This document shows, one piece after another, positions 33,729-47,098 of a stretch of DNA of 64,000 nucleotides (positions within the stretch are counted from its first letter, which is position 1; each line of letters starts with the position of its first letter). A model generated the notes under the pieces. That model was not told the DNA's origin. It was given only the letters and a program-made list of their open reading frames with translations, and did not search any database. Source of the stretch: Isoetes taiwanensis (Eukaryota > Streptophyta > Lycopodiopsida > Isoetales > Isoetaceae); assembly GCA_021234155.1 (NCBI GenBank), contig JAJEKV010000057.1:310001-374000 (forward strand), written 5' to 3'. The position numbers and the translations under genes were made by a program.

Positions 33729-36032
33729 ATGCCTAGATAGTTGTGAAAAGCTTCCTTCCAAAAAAGGCTATGCACACATCAGGATAAGATGGTTGAAGGC
33801 AGGAAGAATTGAATGACTCACCCTTATGTCTTTAAACATGCTACTAAAAATTCAATACAACAAAACCAGAGAGGTGGGCAATTCCACGAATCAATCCAAG
33901 AGAAAAAGTTCTAAACTAGAACCGGTGCAGAACCTTCTGAAAATCCAACAAATCTAGAGAACCTGTTCTAGAGGCCCATCTAGAGAACCATCGATGCTTT
34001 TGTGGGTTTTATACATAATATTTGACTTTCTCTTAAAAAAACAAAATCTAGCATATCAAATACAAATATGAATTTCACATTCGAAATTTTTATCACACCA
34101 ATTCCTATTTTCCTTAGCTTTGCACTTCACTCAAGTTTGAGGAGGAGATTTTGGCCTCCTTGAGGTACACCTATATATAGGACCATGTTGAGGTCACCAT
34201 AAATATGTAAGTGATGAACCACAATCACAAAAGTAAATCATGTCCATTCTTGCAAGCATCAACCTGTAGCATTGTCGGAATACATGGAGTTGCACAAATG
34301 GACGTTAAAGGCCAAGTAAAAACAAAAACTAGGACATTAGCCCGGCAACGCCGGGCACACGTTTACTAGTTATCCATTATATTGGATGGCTCTGCATTAA
34401 TGCTTTCGCATCATAGTTTGCACTAGGCCTTTCTAAACGGTCTAGATTAAATCCCCTAGTTTGAAGGGCATAGATCAAATGCCCCAAAAATTGCACCTTC
34501 TATGCAATTTCCGTAAAACAATTGACGGCTTGGATTTCTCCTTCCTCCCTTGATCCGAGGGTCCAGAGGAATGGTGCATGCCCATGAAGATCCAATGGCT
34601 ATAAGTTTGCCACCTCACCTTCTTTCAAATAAACGGACGAGATCGATTTGAATATTAGACGATCTATATCACGAGACACATGCGAATAATTTTAATTTTA
34701 TACAAGTCGTTGTACTATGTAGGGCCTATACGAGTTGAATTCATCTACTATGACCATTTTAAACAAATTGTATGAAGTCGCTATGCAAATCCTGCCCATA
34801 TTGTTATCCAACTATTGATGAAATGTAGGGTTGGCTTGTGCAAATTTGTCTTATTTCGTTAGGCGTTATTATCATGGTGCAAAATGATTTGACAATTTGA
34901 TATGCATAGTGCTAATAACAAACCTTGACTCATGCAAAAGTCTGCAGAATTATTATATTTTCAATCATCGCAACTACTAAAGATTCTTCCCATGGTACTC
35001 GAAAGTTGTCAACCTTGAACTGTAAAGATGTTAACCAAAGCCAATTTCTGAGTTGAACATCTCAAAACGTCTGAAATTGGTCTTTTTCTTGGACTGAACA
35101 TGGCCCGACAAAAGCAAAGCAGAAAGTTTGTTTAGCAATGTTTATTAGCACTTCTTCATCCCCACAACATGAAGTGACCTGATTTAGTAGCATATAATTA
35201 TTGGTCACTTACAGTTGTAAAACCACGGCTTCATCTTTATCATTGTACATAGTTACATCGATTTGCAATTTGAAAAGGATGTCAAATATTGGGAACTGGA
35301 GTCTCAAAAGAAAAGTTGCCATTATGCAAAAATTGCCATTATATAACACCTAAAGGTATATGTCTAGTTTCAAACATCAACAATGACAAATGCAATTGTT
35401 TACGAGTCTATGGAATTTAGTTTGAGTACTTGTTGCTAGGTAATTCAGTTCAATCAATACTATTAGGATGACATGTCATTCAACACATTGTTCATTCAAT
35501 GCACTATAGCATAAGGCATTGCTATTACCTTATATTCGATATACATTTCTAAATAATTCAAAAACACACGCATGAAAGTTAACAAATATGTTCCGAGGAT
35601 GACATCATGTTTCAAACTAGCGATTCGTCATTCTTTGGGAACTAGTAAACTGGATTCTTTGGGAGCTAATAAATTGGTTCTGTGAAACTAATAGTATTGG
35701 GTACATCCTACAACACAAATGCCTATCGTGCAAGTGGACCGGCGTATCATTATGGTGCACGCTCTAAGGCTATTTCAATCGACAAAAAATGCCTTGGCAT
35801 CTCCAAAGCCAACATATATAAAGGCAACATCTACAAGCATCCCAACATAGTGCGTGTGCTGGCATGCACTAATGAAGAAGCCAGAACCTGCAAGCAAAAA
35901 TATTGCTTTCTACTTTATAATTGTAGGATTATGATGAAGAAAACTGTGATGTTTCTTACATGTGCAGGTTCTTCAATCTTGTGCACAATCCTGGCACACA
36001 TAGCCATACTCTTCCATAACTAAAGGCTTATT

Positions 36033-36281
36033 TTAGAGCAACTTTGTAATATCCTCTTTAATGCATTTCATCTTGTTAGTATCATTGTAAGTCTTGCAGA
36101 CACCCAATAGAGTCTTCCATGATGCCAGAGTTGGACAATGCATCATATTATTAACTAAATCTTCTGATTCATCAAGCCAACCTGCACGTCCAAGAATGTC
36201 AACCATGCAGGTGAAATTTTCTAGTATTGCTGCAAGGGTGTCTGAATCAAACCGGGCATCAGAGAAAACACACAAAGGCAA
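36033..36281 (-). pseudogene. PPR C-terminal fragment, array unit 1
   Basis: The minus-strand frame contains FTCMVDILGRAGWLDESEDL followed by NNMMHCPTLASWKTLLGVCK, the typical final PPR/E-like segment of a PLS protein, ending at a stop after DITKLL. Only one to two motifs remain. The upstream part of the gene is missing from the unit, so this is a scrap carried and multiplied by the array. Confidence 0.75.
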
Positions 36282-38214
36282 AGCAAAAATTCATACCTCT
36301 GCAAAGGGTTGCAACAATCATTTATCGTGAATAAGAGCTCCAACAACCCATGCCACAATGCCATACAATTAAAGCTGCACAAATGCCAAATGATGGATTT
36401 TAGTACAAAAGCTCCAGGAATGCAACATCAAATAAAATAAAGAATTTTGAACAGCACAATGCAGAAGCAAAATGGAAGACTGATAAGAACCCTGAATTGG
36501 GTACCACGAAGCCTGCAAAATCGGCCATGCCTTTGTGACAGAGATTGCCAATACAAAAAGAGAATCGCCTCCAGCTTCCCAGATAAACACAAGGATGATG
36601 CCGCCTCCCTCAAGATTTTATCCAATTAGATTCTATCCAGGATTTTACTTTGTGGACTTTGTTGATTCACGAAGGCCACAATACACATTCCCTTAAAAAA
36701 AGGACATCTGCAAGCCTCGCCTTTAATATATTTGGAATTTTTTTGTAATTTAAGCTTTCAATCCATGACGTGAAACAGCTGACGTGCATCTCTTTGAGTT
36801 ACCTATTTGATAACCGACTAAAAAAGGCAACAAAATTAGCCAGCTTTTCCATTTTGTACCAAATGTATATACCTTATTAAAAGAAAAAAAAATCAGCATT
36901 AATATCAAGAAGATTGATAGATTGCTGCTTATTTCAAAAGAAATTTCCTCATAATTGTAGACGTATAATGAGATACAGCAGAAATTATGCTTGCACACAT
37001 TATTGTGCTCTCTAGTAATTCTTAACATTTGCAAGCAGCAATCAGCCAGGATCCTCACCACATTCCTATCAAAAGCTTTATTTCCAGAGGAATGGTGCAT
37101 GCCCCATGCATGCCCCCCATGAAGATCCAATGGCTATAAGTTTGCCACCTCACCTTCTTGGCTATAAGTTTGCCACCTCACCTTCTTTCAAATAAACGGA
37201 CGAGATCGATTTGAATATTAGACAATCTATATCACGAGACACATGCGAATAATTTTAATTTTATACAAGTCGTTGTACTATGTAGGGCCTATACGAGTTG
37301 AATTCATCTACTATGACCATTTTAAACAAATTGTATGAAGTCGCTATGCAAATCCTGCCCATATTGTTATCCAACTATTGATGAAATGTAGGGTTGGCTT
37401 GTGCAAATTTGTCTTATTTCTTTAGGCGTTATTATCATGGTGCAAAATGATTTGACAATTTGATATGCATAGTGCTAATAACAAACCTTGACTCATGCAA
37501 AAGTCTGCAGAATTATTATATTTTCAATCATCGCAACTACTAAAGATTTTTCCCATGGTACTCGAAAGTTGTCAACCTTGAACTCTAAAGATGTTAACCA
37601 AAGCCAATTTCTGAGTTGAACATCTCAAAACGTCTGAAATTGGTCTTTTTCTTGGACTGAACATGGCCCGACAAAAGCAAAGCAGAAAGTTTGTTTAGCA
37701 ATGTTTATTAGCACTTCTTCATCCCCACAACATGAAGTGACCTGATTTAGTAGCATATAATTATTGGTCACTTACAGTTGTAAAACCACGGCTTCATCTT
37801 TATCATTGTACATACATCGATTTGCAATTTGAAAAGGATGTCAAATATTGGGAACTGGAGTCTCAAAAGAAAAGTTGCCATTATGCAAAAATTGCCATTA
37901 TATAACACCTAAAGGTATATGTCTAGTTTCAAACATCAACAATGACAAATGCAATTGTTTACGAGTCTATGGAATTTAGTTTGAGTACTTGTTGCTAGGT
38001 AATTCAGTTCAATCAATACTATTAGGATGACATGTCATTCAACACATTGTTCATTCAATGCACTATAGCATAAGGCATTGCTATTACCTTATATTCGATA
38101 CATTTCTAAATAATTCAAAAACACACACATGAAAGTTAACAAATATGTTCCGAGGATGACATCATGTTTCAAACTAGCGATTCGTCATTCTTTGGGAACT
38201 AGTAAACTGGATTC

Positions 38215-39307
38215 TTTGGGAGCTAGTAAATTTTTTTGTTGAAGGACGACAGTCTATTATTCATGAAAAAATCAAGAAACATACAAGAGGTCTGTGAAAT
38301 GGGACTCAAAACCTAGAGGACTACGAAGTCCCCTAAGCAAAACCACCCATACACAGTACATAATCAAATATCTTGTACCATCTCGAGGCGTTTAATAGCC
38401 TCATCACAATCAGCATGTTCTACCACATCAATACAATCATTACTAGACATCGTATTATTTGAACTCTGGAGATTATGACGCACAGGGGCCTCACGGCATA
38501 CCTTCTTTGACCTCTTCCTTGCACGAGACCCCATCCTGGCAACCTTTTTCCAAGTGGCATGTTGCCATAACGCTCTATTACTCGGACTATTAGGACAATC
38601 ATCCATAACTAACTTAGACGTATCAGGAGAAGAAGTGTCACCTTGAGGAATAAAGGGAACAATAGGTGCATGTGAAGGTACAAATGCAGGAACAATAGGC
38701 GTATACTTAGGTGCTAGAGACAACGTCGTTGGAGCTAGACGTATATCAACTTCACTCCTAGAAACATCACCTTGCGAAGTAAAAGGAACAATAGATGCAG
38801 AGGATGGTGCTAAAGACAGTGCCATTGGAACTGGATGTAAATCAACTTCCATAGCCGAGGAGTGTAAAACAACTGGAATAGGTTGATCATGAGTAGGTGC
38901 AGAATTAACACCATGAACTTGAACCTGAGATAAAGCAGAAGGTTCAACAGAAGCTTGAGATACACGAGGGCCTCTATGAAAGCCAGCAAAAGCCTCTTTA
39001 TCAGGAAATAAGCGAGCCAATTCTGGTCCATTCAAAAGCTTAAGATCCAATTTCTTATACCAAGGACCACTTTTAACCACTATACACTCTGGTAAAGGCG
39101 AATCCACTGGCATAGAAACACAAATCCTTGGGCCATTCATGATAGAATGTGAAATATGAACCCCAAGTCCAGATGCAATTTCTGATAAGAACTGATGAGC
39201 CATTAAATCTGGAGGAAGATTTGATATTGAAAACCAGCAAGGCATCTTTAAAGCACGAACCATACCTGGTGTAAAGCCAGGGGAGCTTTTTTGGGAGCTA
39301 GTAAATT
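38215..39307 (-). mobile_element. ORF1-only LINE-derived retroinsertion in array unit 2
   Basis: The 18-bp sequence TTTGGGAGCTAGTAAATT is found at 38215-38232 and 39290-39307, while the other array units have it once (for example near 35665, 41764 and 44281). The inserted ~1057 bp ends, on the minus strand, in a short A tail (T run from 38231). Target duplication, A tail and absence from sister units prove retrotransposition after the array formed. The only coding content is an ORF1-like frame followed by about 130 bp of 3' sequence; no endonuclease or RT is present. Confidence 0.88.
38364..39289 (-). CDS. LINE ORF1-like protein (DUF4283-like), 5'-truncated but open
   Basis: About 308 codons inside the insertion are open to the stop at 38364-38366; the frame also runs through the flanking host repeat to an ATG at 39365, which is incidental. 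The first in-element Met is in GMVRALKMPCWFSIS. The N-terminal part reads NLPPDLMAHQFLSEIASGLG and RICVSMPVDSPLPECIVVKS, the order seen in the DUF4283-type domain of plant L1 ORF1 proteins, which bind element RNA. The expected CCHC knuckle is not visible. The middle is Pro/Ser/Thr-rich with two imperfect repeats of an IVPF.(S/P)QGD motif. A basic patch (RARKRSKK) follows, then an acidic C-terminus. Domain naming is from pattern recognition. Confidence 0.65.
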
Positions 39308-39662
39308 GGTTCTGTGAAACTAATAGTATTGGGTACATCCTACAACACAAATGCCTATCGTGCAAGTGGACCGGCGTATCATTATGGTAGCACGCTCTAA
39401 GGCTATTTCAATCGACAAAAAATGCCTTGGCATCTCCAAAGCCAACATATATAAAGGTAACATCTACAAGCATCCCAACATAGTGCGTGTGCTGGCATGC
39501 ACTAATGAAGAAGCCAGAACCTGCAAGCAAAAATATTGCTTTCTACTTTATAATTGTAGGATTATGGTGGAGAAAACTGTGATGTTTCTTACATGTGCAG
39601 GTTCTTCAATCTTGTGCACAATCCTGGCACACATACCCATACTCTTCCATAACTAAAGGCTT

Positions 39663-39880
39663 ATTTTAGAGCAACTTTGTAATATCCTCTTTAATGCATT
39701 TCGTCTTGTTAGTATCATTGTAAGTGTCTTCCATGATGCCAGAGTTGGACAATGCATCATATTATTAACTAAATCTTCTGATTCATCAAGCCAACCTGCA
39801 CGTCCAAGAATGTCAACCATGCAGGTGAAATTTTCTAGTATTGCTGCAAGGGTGTCTGAATCAAACCGGGCATCAGACAC
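39663..39880 (-). pseudogene. PPR C-terminal fragment, array unit 2
   Basis: Same scrap as at 36033-36281, but a 20-bp deletion near 39725 removes the LLGVCKTYN part and shifts the end of the frame. Confidence 0.7.
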
Positions 39881-42141
39881 ACAAGGGCAAAGCAAAAATT
39901 CATACCTCTGCAAAGGGTTGCAACAATCATTTATCGTGAATAAGAGCTCCAACAACCCATGCCACAATGCCATACAATTAAAGCTGCACAAATGCCAAAT
40001 GATGGATTTTAGTACAAAAGCTCCAGGAATGCAACATCAAATAAAATAAAGAATTTTGAACAGCACAATGCAGAAGCAAAATGGAAGACTGATAAGAACC
40101 CTGAATTGGGTACCACGAAGCCTGCAAAATCGGCCATGCCTTTGTGACAGAGATTGCCAATACAAAAAGAGAATCGCCTCCAGCTTCCCAGATAAACACA
40201 AGGATGATGCCGCCTCCCTCAAGATTTTATCCAATTAGATTCTATCCAGGATTTTACTTTGTGGACTTTGTTGATTCACGAAGGCCACAATACACATTCC
40301 CTTAAAAAAGGACGTCTGCAAGCCTCGCCTTTAATATATTTGGAATTTTTTAGTAATTTAAGCTTTCAATCCATGACGTGAAACAGCTGACGTGCATCTC
40401 TTTGAGTTACCTATTTGATAACCGACTAAAAAAGGCAACAAAATTAGCCAGCTTTTCCATTTTGTACCAAATGTATTTAAAAGAAAAAAAAATCAGCATT
40501 AATATCAAGAAGATTGATAGATTGCTGCTTATTTCAAAAGAAATTTCCTCATAATTGTAGACGTATAATGAGATACATCAGAAATTATGCTTGCACACAT
40601 TATTGTGCTCTCTAGTAATTCTTAACATTTGCAAGCAGCAATCAGCCAGGATCCTCACCACATTCCTATCAAAAGCTTTATTTCCAGAGGAATGGTGCAT
40701 GCCCCATGCATGCCCCCCATGAAGATCCAATGGCTATAAGTTTGCCACCTCACCTTCTTTCAAATTAGCGGACGAGATCGATTTGAATATTAGACGATCT
40801 ATATCACGAGACACATGCGAATAATTTTAATTTTATACAAGTCGTTGTACTATGTAGGGCCTATACGAGTTGAATTCATCTACTATGACCATTTTAAACA
40901 AATTGTATGAAGTCGCTATGCAAATCCTGCCCATATTGTTATCCAACTATTGATGAAATGTAGGGTTGGCTTGTGCAAATTTGTCTTATTTCTTTAGGCG
41001 TTATTATCATGGTGCAAAATGATTTGACAATTTGATATGCATAGTGCTAATAACAAACCTTGACTCATGCAAAAGTCTGCAGAATTATTATATTTTCAAT
41101 CATCGCAACTACTAAAGATTTTTCCCATGGTACTCGAAAGTTGTCAACCTTGAACTCTAAAGATGTTAACCAAAGCCAATTTCTGAGTTGAACATCTCAA
41201 AACGTCTGAAATTGGTCTTTTTCTTGGACTGAACATGGCCCGACAAAAGCAAAGCAGAAAGTTTGTTTAGCAATGTTTATTAGCACTTCTTCATCCCCAC
41301 AACATGAAGTGACCTGATTTAGTAGCATATAATTATTGGTCACTTACAGTTGTAAAACCACGGCTTCATCTTTATCATTGTACATACATCGATTTGCAAT
41401 TTGAAAAGGATGTCAAATATTGGGAACTGGAGTCTCAAAAGAAAAGTTGCCATTATGCAAAAATTGCCATTATATACCTAAAGGTATATGTCTAGTTTCA
41501 AACATCAACAATGACAAATGCAATTGTTTATGAGTATGGAATTTAGTTTGAGTACTTGTTGCTAGGTAATTCAGTTCAATCAATACTATTAGGATGACAT
41601 GTCATTCAACACATTGTTCATTCAATGCCATTGCTATTACCTTATATTCGATACATTTCTAAATAATTCAAAAACACACGCATGAAAGTTAACAAATATG
41701 TTCCGAGGATGACATCGTGTTTCAAACTAGCGATTCGTCATTCTTTGGGAACTAGTAAACTGGATCTTTGGGAGCTAGTAAATTGGTTCTGTGAAACTAA
41801 TAGTATTGGGTACATCCTACAACACAAATGCCTATCGTGCAAGTGGACCGGCGTATCATTATGGTGCATGCTCTAAGGCTATTTCAATCGACAAAAAATG
41901 CCTTGGCATCTCCAAAGCCAACGTATATAAAGGCGACATCTACAAGCATCCCAACATAGTGCGTGTGCTGGCATGCACTAATGAAGAAGCCAGAACCTGC
42001 AAGCAAAAATATTGCTTTCTACTTTATAATTGTAGGATTATGGTGGAGAAAACTGTGATGTTTCTTACATGTGCAGGTTCTTCAATCTTGTGCACAATCC
42101 TGGCACACATACCCATACTCTTCCATAACTAAAGGCTTATT

Positions 42142-42345
42142 TTAGAGCAACTTTGTAATATCCTCTTTAATGCATTTCGTCTTGTTAGTATCATTGTAAG
42201 TCTTGCAGACACCCAATAGAGTCTTCCATGATGCCAGAGTTGGACAATGCATCATATTATTAACTAAATCTTCTGATTCATCAAGCCAACCTGCACGTCC
42301 AAGAATGTCAACCATGCAGGTGAAATTTTCTAGTATTCTTTGCAA
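42142..42345 (-). pseudogene. PPR C-terminal fragment, array unit 3
   Basis: Keeps the FTCMVDILGRAGWLDESEDL core and the stop. The upstream junction differs from unit 1 at CAG/CTG positions (about 42336-42375), which shifts the reading frame before ILENF. Confidence 0.7.
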
Positions 42346-44655
42346 AGGGTGTCCGAATCAAATAGGGCATCGAGAAAACACACAAAGGCAAAGCAAAATT
42401 CATACCTCCGCAAAGGGTTGCAACAATCATTTATCGTGAATAAGAGCTCCAACAACCCATGCCACAATGCCATACAATTAAAGCTGCACAAATGCCAAAT
42501 GATGGATTTTAGTACAAAAGCTCCAGGAATGCAACATCAAATAAAATAAAGAATTTTGAACAGCACAATGCAAAAGCAAAACGGAAGACTGATAAGAACC
42601 CTAAATTGGGTACCACGAAGCCTGCAAAATCGGCCATGCCTTTGTGACAGAGATTGCCAATACAAAAAGAGAATCGCCTCCAGCTTCCCAGATAAACACA
42701 AGGATGATGCCGCCTCCCTCAAGATTTTATCCAATTAGATTCTATCCAGGATTTTACTTTGTGGACTTTGTTGATTCACGAAGGCCACAATACACATTCC
42801 CTTAAAAAAAGGACGCCCCGCAAGCCTGCGCCTTTAATATATTTGGAATTTTTTAGTAATTTAAGCTTTCAATCCATGACGTGAAACAGCTGACGTGCAT
42901 CTCTTTGAGTTACCTATTTGATAACCGACTAAAAAAGGCAACAAAATTAGCCAGCTTTTCCATTTTGCACCAAATGTGTATACCTTATTAAAAGAAAAAA
43001 AATCAGCATTAATATCAAGAAGATTGATAGATTGCTGCTTATTTCAAAAGAAGATTGATAGATTGTAGACGTATAATGAGATACAGCAGAAATTATGCTT
43101 GCACACATTATTGTGCTCTCTAGTAATTCTTAACATTTGCAAGCAGCAATCAGCTAGGATCCTCACCACATTCCTATCAAAAGCTTTATTTCCAGAGGAA
43201 TGGTGCATGCCCCATGCATGCCCCCCATGAAGATCCAATGGCTATAAGTTTGCCACCTCACCTTCTTTCAAATAAACGGACGAGATCGATTTGAATATTA
43301 GACGATCTATATCACGAGACACATGTGAATAATTTTAATTTTATACAAGTCGTTGTACTATGTAGGGCCTATACGAGTTGAATTCATCTACTATGACCAT
43401 TTTAAACAAATTGTATGAAGTCGCTATGCAAATCCTGCCCATATTGTTATCCAACTATTGATGAAATGTAGGGTTGGCTTGTGCAAATTTGTCTTATTTC
43501 TTTAGGCGTTATTATCATGGTGCAAAATGATTTGACAATTTGATATGCATAGTGCTAATAACAAACCTTGACTCATGCAAAAGTCTGCAGAATTATTATA
43601 TTTTCAATCATCGCAACTACTAAAGATTTTTCCCATGGTACTCGAAAGTTGTCAACCTTGAACTCTAAAGATGTTAACCAAAGCCAATTTCTGAGTTGAA
43701 CATCTCAAAACGTCTAAAATTGGTCTTTTTCTTGGACTGAACATGGCCCGACAAAAGCAAAGCAGAAAGTTTGTTTAGCAATGTTTATTAGCACTTCATC
43801 CCCACAACATGAAGTGACCTGATTTAGTAGCATATAATTATTGGTCACTTACAGTTGAAAAACCACGCCTTCATCTTTATCATTGTACATACATCGATTT
43901 GCAATTTGAAAAGGATGTCAAATATTGGGAACTGGAGTCTCAAAAGAAAAGTTGCCATTATGCAAAAATTGCCATTATATAACACCTAAAGGTATATGTC
44001 TAGTTTCAAACATCAACAATAACAAATGCAATTGTTTACGAGTCTATGGAATTTAGTTTGAGTACTTGTTGCTAGGTAATTCAGTTCAATCAATACTATT
44101 AGGATGACATGTTTGTTCATTCAATGCACTATAGCATAAGGCATTGCTATTACCTTATATTCGATACATTTCTAAATAATTCAAAAACACACGCATGAAA
44201 GTTAACAAATATGTTCCGAGGATGACATCATGTTTCAAACTAGCGATTCGTCATTCTTTGGGAACTAGTAAACTGGATTCTTTGGGAGCTAGTAAATTGG
44301 TTCTGTGAAACTAATAGTATTGGGTACATCCTACAACGCAAATGCCTATCGTGCAAGTGGACCGGCGTATCATTATGGTGCACGCTCTAAGGCTATTTCA
44401 ATCGACAAAAAATGCCTTGGCATCTCCAAAGCCAACATATATAAAGGCAACATCTACAAGCATCCCAACATAGTGCGTGTGCTGGGATGCACTAATGAAG
44501 AAGCCAGAACCTGCAAGCAAAAATATTGCTTTCTACTTTATAATTGTAGGATTATGGTGGAGAAAACTGTGATGTTTCTTACATGTGCAGGTTCTTCAAT
44601 CTTGTGCACAATCCTGGCACACATAGCCATACTCTTCCATAACTAAAGGGTTATT

Positions 44656-44859
44656 TTAGAGCAACTTTGTAATATCCTCTTTAATGCATTTCGTCTTGTT
44701 AGTATCATTGTAAGTCTTGCAAACACCCAATAGAGTCTTCCATGATGCCAGAGTTGGACAATGCATCATATTATTAACTAAATCTTCTGATTCATCAAGC
44801 CAACCTGCACGTCCAAGAATGTCAACCATGCAGGTGAAATTTTCTAGTATTCTTTGCAA
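44656..44859 (-). pseudogene. PPR C-terminal fragment, array unit 4
   Basis: Same content as unit 3, with the same upstream change near 44850-44865. Confidence 0.7.
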
Positions 44860-45706
44860 AGGGTGTGCGAATCAAACCGGGCATCAGAGAAAACACACAA
44901 AGACAAAGCAAAAATTCATACCTCTGCAAAGGGTTGCAACAATCATTTATCGTGAATAAGAGCTCCAACAACCCATGCCACAATGCCATACAATTAAAGC
45001 TGCACAAATGCCAAATGATGGATTTTAGTACAAAAGCTCCAGGAATGCAACATCAAATAAAATAAAGAATTTTGAACAGCACAATGCAGAAGCAAAATGG
45101 AAGACCGATAAGAACCCCAATTGGGTACCACGAAGCTCGCAAAATCGGCCATGCCTTTGTGATGTAGATTGCCAATACAAAAGAGAATCGCCTCCGACTT
45201 CCCGGATAAACACAAGGATGATGCCGCCTCCCTCAAGATTTTATCCAATTAGATTCTATCCAGGATTTTACTTTGTGGACTTTGTTGATTCACGAAGGCC
45301 ACAATACACATTCCCTTAAAAAAGGACGTCTGCAAGCCTCGCCTTTAATATATTTGGAATTTTTTAGTAATTTCTGCTTTCAATCCATGACGTGAAACAG
45401 CTGACGTGCATCTCATTGAGTTACCTATTTGATAACCGACTAAAACAGGCAACAAAATTAGCCAGCTTTTCCATTTTGTACCAAATGTATATACCTTATT
45501 AAAAGAAAAAAAAACAGCATTAATATCAAGAAGATTGATAGATTGCTGCTTATTTCAAAAGAAATTTCCTCATAATTGTAGACGTATAATGAGATACAAC
45601 AGAAATTATGCTTGCACACATTATTGTGCTCTCTAGTAATTCTTAACATTTGCAAGCAGCAATCAGCCAGGATCCTCACCACATTCCTATCAAAAGCTTT
45701 ATTTCC

Positions 45707-46611
45707 TATTAGGAATGGCCCAACGTGGAACTTCTTGCACATAAACAGCAAGAACATCTTGAAAGTAAACTTTTGCTGCTGGTTTTCATAAGGGCATATA
45801 AAGTGCTTATTTGATCCTCAATTGCCAATGACTTGAAATGGCTCTTGTTCCAAATGGCCTCATCCTGGACCACTAGTTCACGTACTACTATAGGTATATT
45901 GTTAATAAGTTTCCTCTAATATTTCGTGTGATTTCAAACTGTGGAATGGCATCAATATGGTCTTATAAAATAAAGCTAAAGAAATAGCTAATGAACAGCC
46001 ACTTACAAGTTTAAAATACAGACAATAACATTAATAGCACACCTTTTGTTTTGGGTAGTGAAGATGGTTGGCATAGGTCTTCTTGTCTATATTCTTCAGA
46101 AGGTCTCAATAGAAGCTGTGAGCCTTCAGGCATAGAATCGAGCTGTAAAATGCAATCATAACACCCAATCAAGAAAAAGGGCTATGATATGCATTTAGCC
46201 ATTCATTTGACATTCATTTGACATGTTAAGCTTCTTGTCATTACTATCATTCGAAAATAAGCCGGTGCTGACAGTGTTAGATCACTAGTGTCTCAGACGA
46301 AAAAAAAGGGGCCTTGAAATTTCGCCCCAAAACACCCTGTTCTTTCAAGCCGAAAATTTCAGTTGATCTCCACCTGATTGCAACGCCTGATCTGCTCCGC
46401 CACTCGCGGCCCGCCAGGTCAGCTGGCGGCCGCCAGAAAATTTCTTCGCGAAATTTTCTGCTCACGAAAATTTCTACTTCCAAAATAGTCTTTGCCTGTC
46501 AGGCTCCCTGTGATTATACTTCTTTCTGCCAGCCCCAACTATCACATTACCCAAAGTTAGTACAAGCAAAGCCAAAAAAAGCACCCACTTTGTGGCATTT
46601 TCTAATATATG
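45707..46611. other. Flank of the tandem array, no firm gene
   Basis: No gene is recognised. A GAAAATTTC/GAAATTTTC inverted repeat with a CTTCG-type centre lies at about 46437-46460. A plus-strand frame at 46314-46703 is not supported. Confidence 0.3.
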
Positions 46612-46882
46612 TCAAGAAATGCATGCATACCACGGGGCTCCGTCTCCACATGTGTGTCCACAAATTGAGCAGTTCGTTGACCCGCAGCGTCTGCTGCTCC
46701 TAACCATGGACATTTCATCATGACAAGACATCACTGCCACAGAAATAACAGAACCTAGAGATAAGGACAATTGCTCAGGCATTAAGTACGCATCCTCCTC
46801 CTTCTCCTCCTTCATAACGTGCTTTAACATCTTAAAGCCCTTTGGAACTTCTACTTCAGCTAAAACGATGTCCACCTCTGAT
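46612..46882 (-). pseudogene. Exon-like fragment interrupted by a MITE and a Helitron
   Basis: The minus-strand frame reads MDIVLAEVEVPKGFKMLKHV, then an acidic stretch, PEQLSLSLGSVIS and a Cys-rich end (C-x2-C spacing in NCSICGHTC). It looks like genuine coding sequence, but I do not recognise the family. Its 5' side is cut at 46883 by a MITE and again at 47110 by a Helitron. Confidence 0.4.
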
Positions 46883-47098
46883 CAGGGTTCGAAATTGGGG
46901 GGGTTAGACCCTTAAAAATCCGGTCATTCCAAAAAATTTCCGATAGCCAAAAAATATTCCCGGCGTTTTTTCAGGCTATTTTCAGAGAAATTTCTAAGAA
47001 TTTTCGGGAAAATACACTATAATTTCATGAATTTCCGGCAGCCTTAAATGTAAGCAGGCATTTTTAATGGTTGGGGCAAATTCTAATTTCGAACCCTG
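46883..47098. mobile_element. hAT-type MITE, 216 bp
   Basis: Terminal inverted repeats CAGGGTTCGAAATT (start 46883) and its exact complement (end 47098) are flanked on both sides by the 8-bp duplication CCTCTGAT (46875-46882 and 47099-47106). Eight-bp duplications with CAGGG-type ends are typical of hAT elements. There is no coding capacity, and the interior is rich in AAATTTCC/GGAAATT motifs. Confidence 0.88.

Larger units (their letters stand above)
31028..34369 (+). mobile_element. Non-autonomous Helitron 1 (3.3 kb)
   Basis: The 5' end TCTACTTACTTAAA follows a host A at 31027. The 3' end has the hairpin CCCGGCAACGCCGGG at 34341-34355, 10 nt before the terminal CTAG (34366-34369), and a host T follows. 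TC start, hairpin, CTRR end and insertion between A and T are the defining marks of Helitrons, which move by a rolling-circle mechanism. No Rep or helicase coding is present, so it depends on an unseen autonomous partner. The same terminal sequences bound the two large elements at 47110-64000. Confidence 0.85.
34562..45706. repeat. Four-copy tandem array, ~2.5-kb unit
   Basis: Units start at 34562, 37083, 40684 and 43192, each opening with CCAGAGGAATGGTGCATGCC and closing with AAAAGCTTTATTTCC. Lengths are about 2521, 3601, 2508 and 2515 bp; the second is longer because of a 1.06-kb retroinsertion. Copies are nearly identical apart from small indels and CAG/CTG-centred differences. Each unit holds a PPR C-terminal fragment on the minus strand and, in most, a 113-codon plus-strand frame (for example 35682-36023) that is probably not a gene. 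No LTR, primer-binding site, TIR or Helitron end bounds the unit, so it is a segmental tandem duplication. Confidence 0.9.

Noticed and set aside
35682-36023. 113-codon plus-strand frame kept in array units as a real gene
   Set aside because: Its conservation follows from recent duplication, it opposes a PPR scrap, and it has no domain or splice support.
34562-45706. Tandem units read as an LTR retrotransposon or nested LTRs
   Set aside because: No TG...CA-bounded LTR, primer-binding site, polypurine tract, gag or pol; four whole units in direct tandem fit duplication.
46314-46703. 129-codon plus-strand frame as a gene
   Set aside because: Low-complexity start, crosses an inverted repeat, overlaps the better minus-strand exon-like frame.
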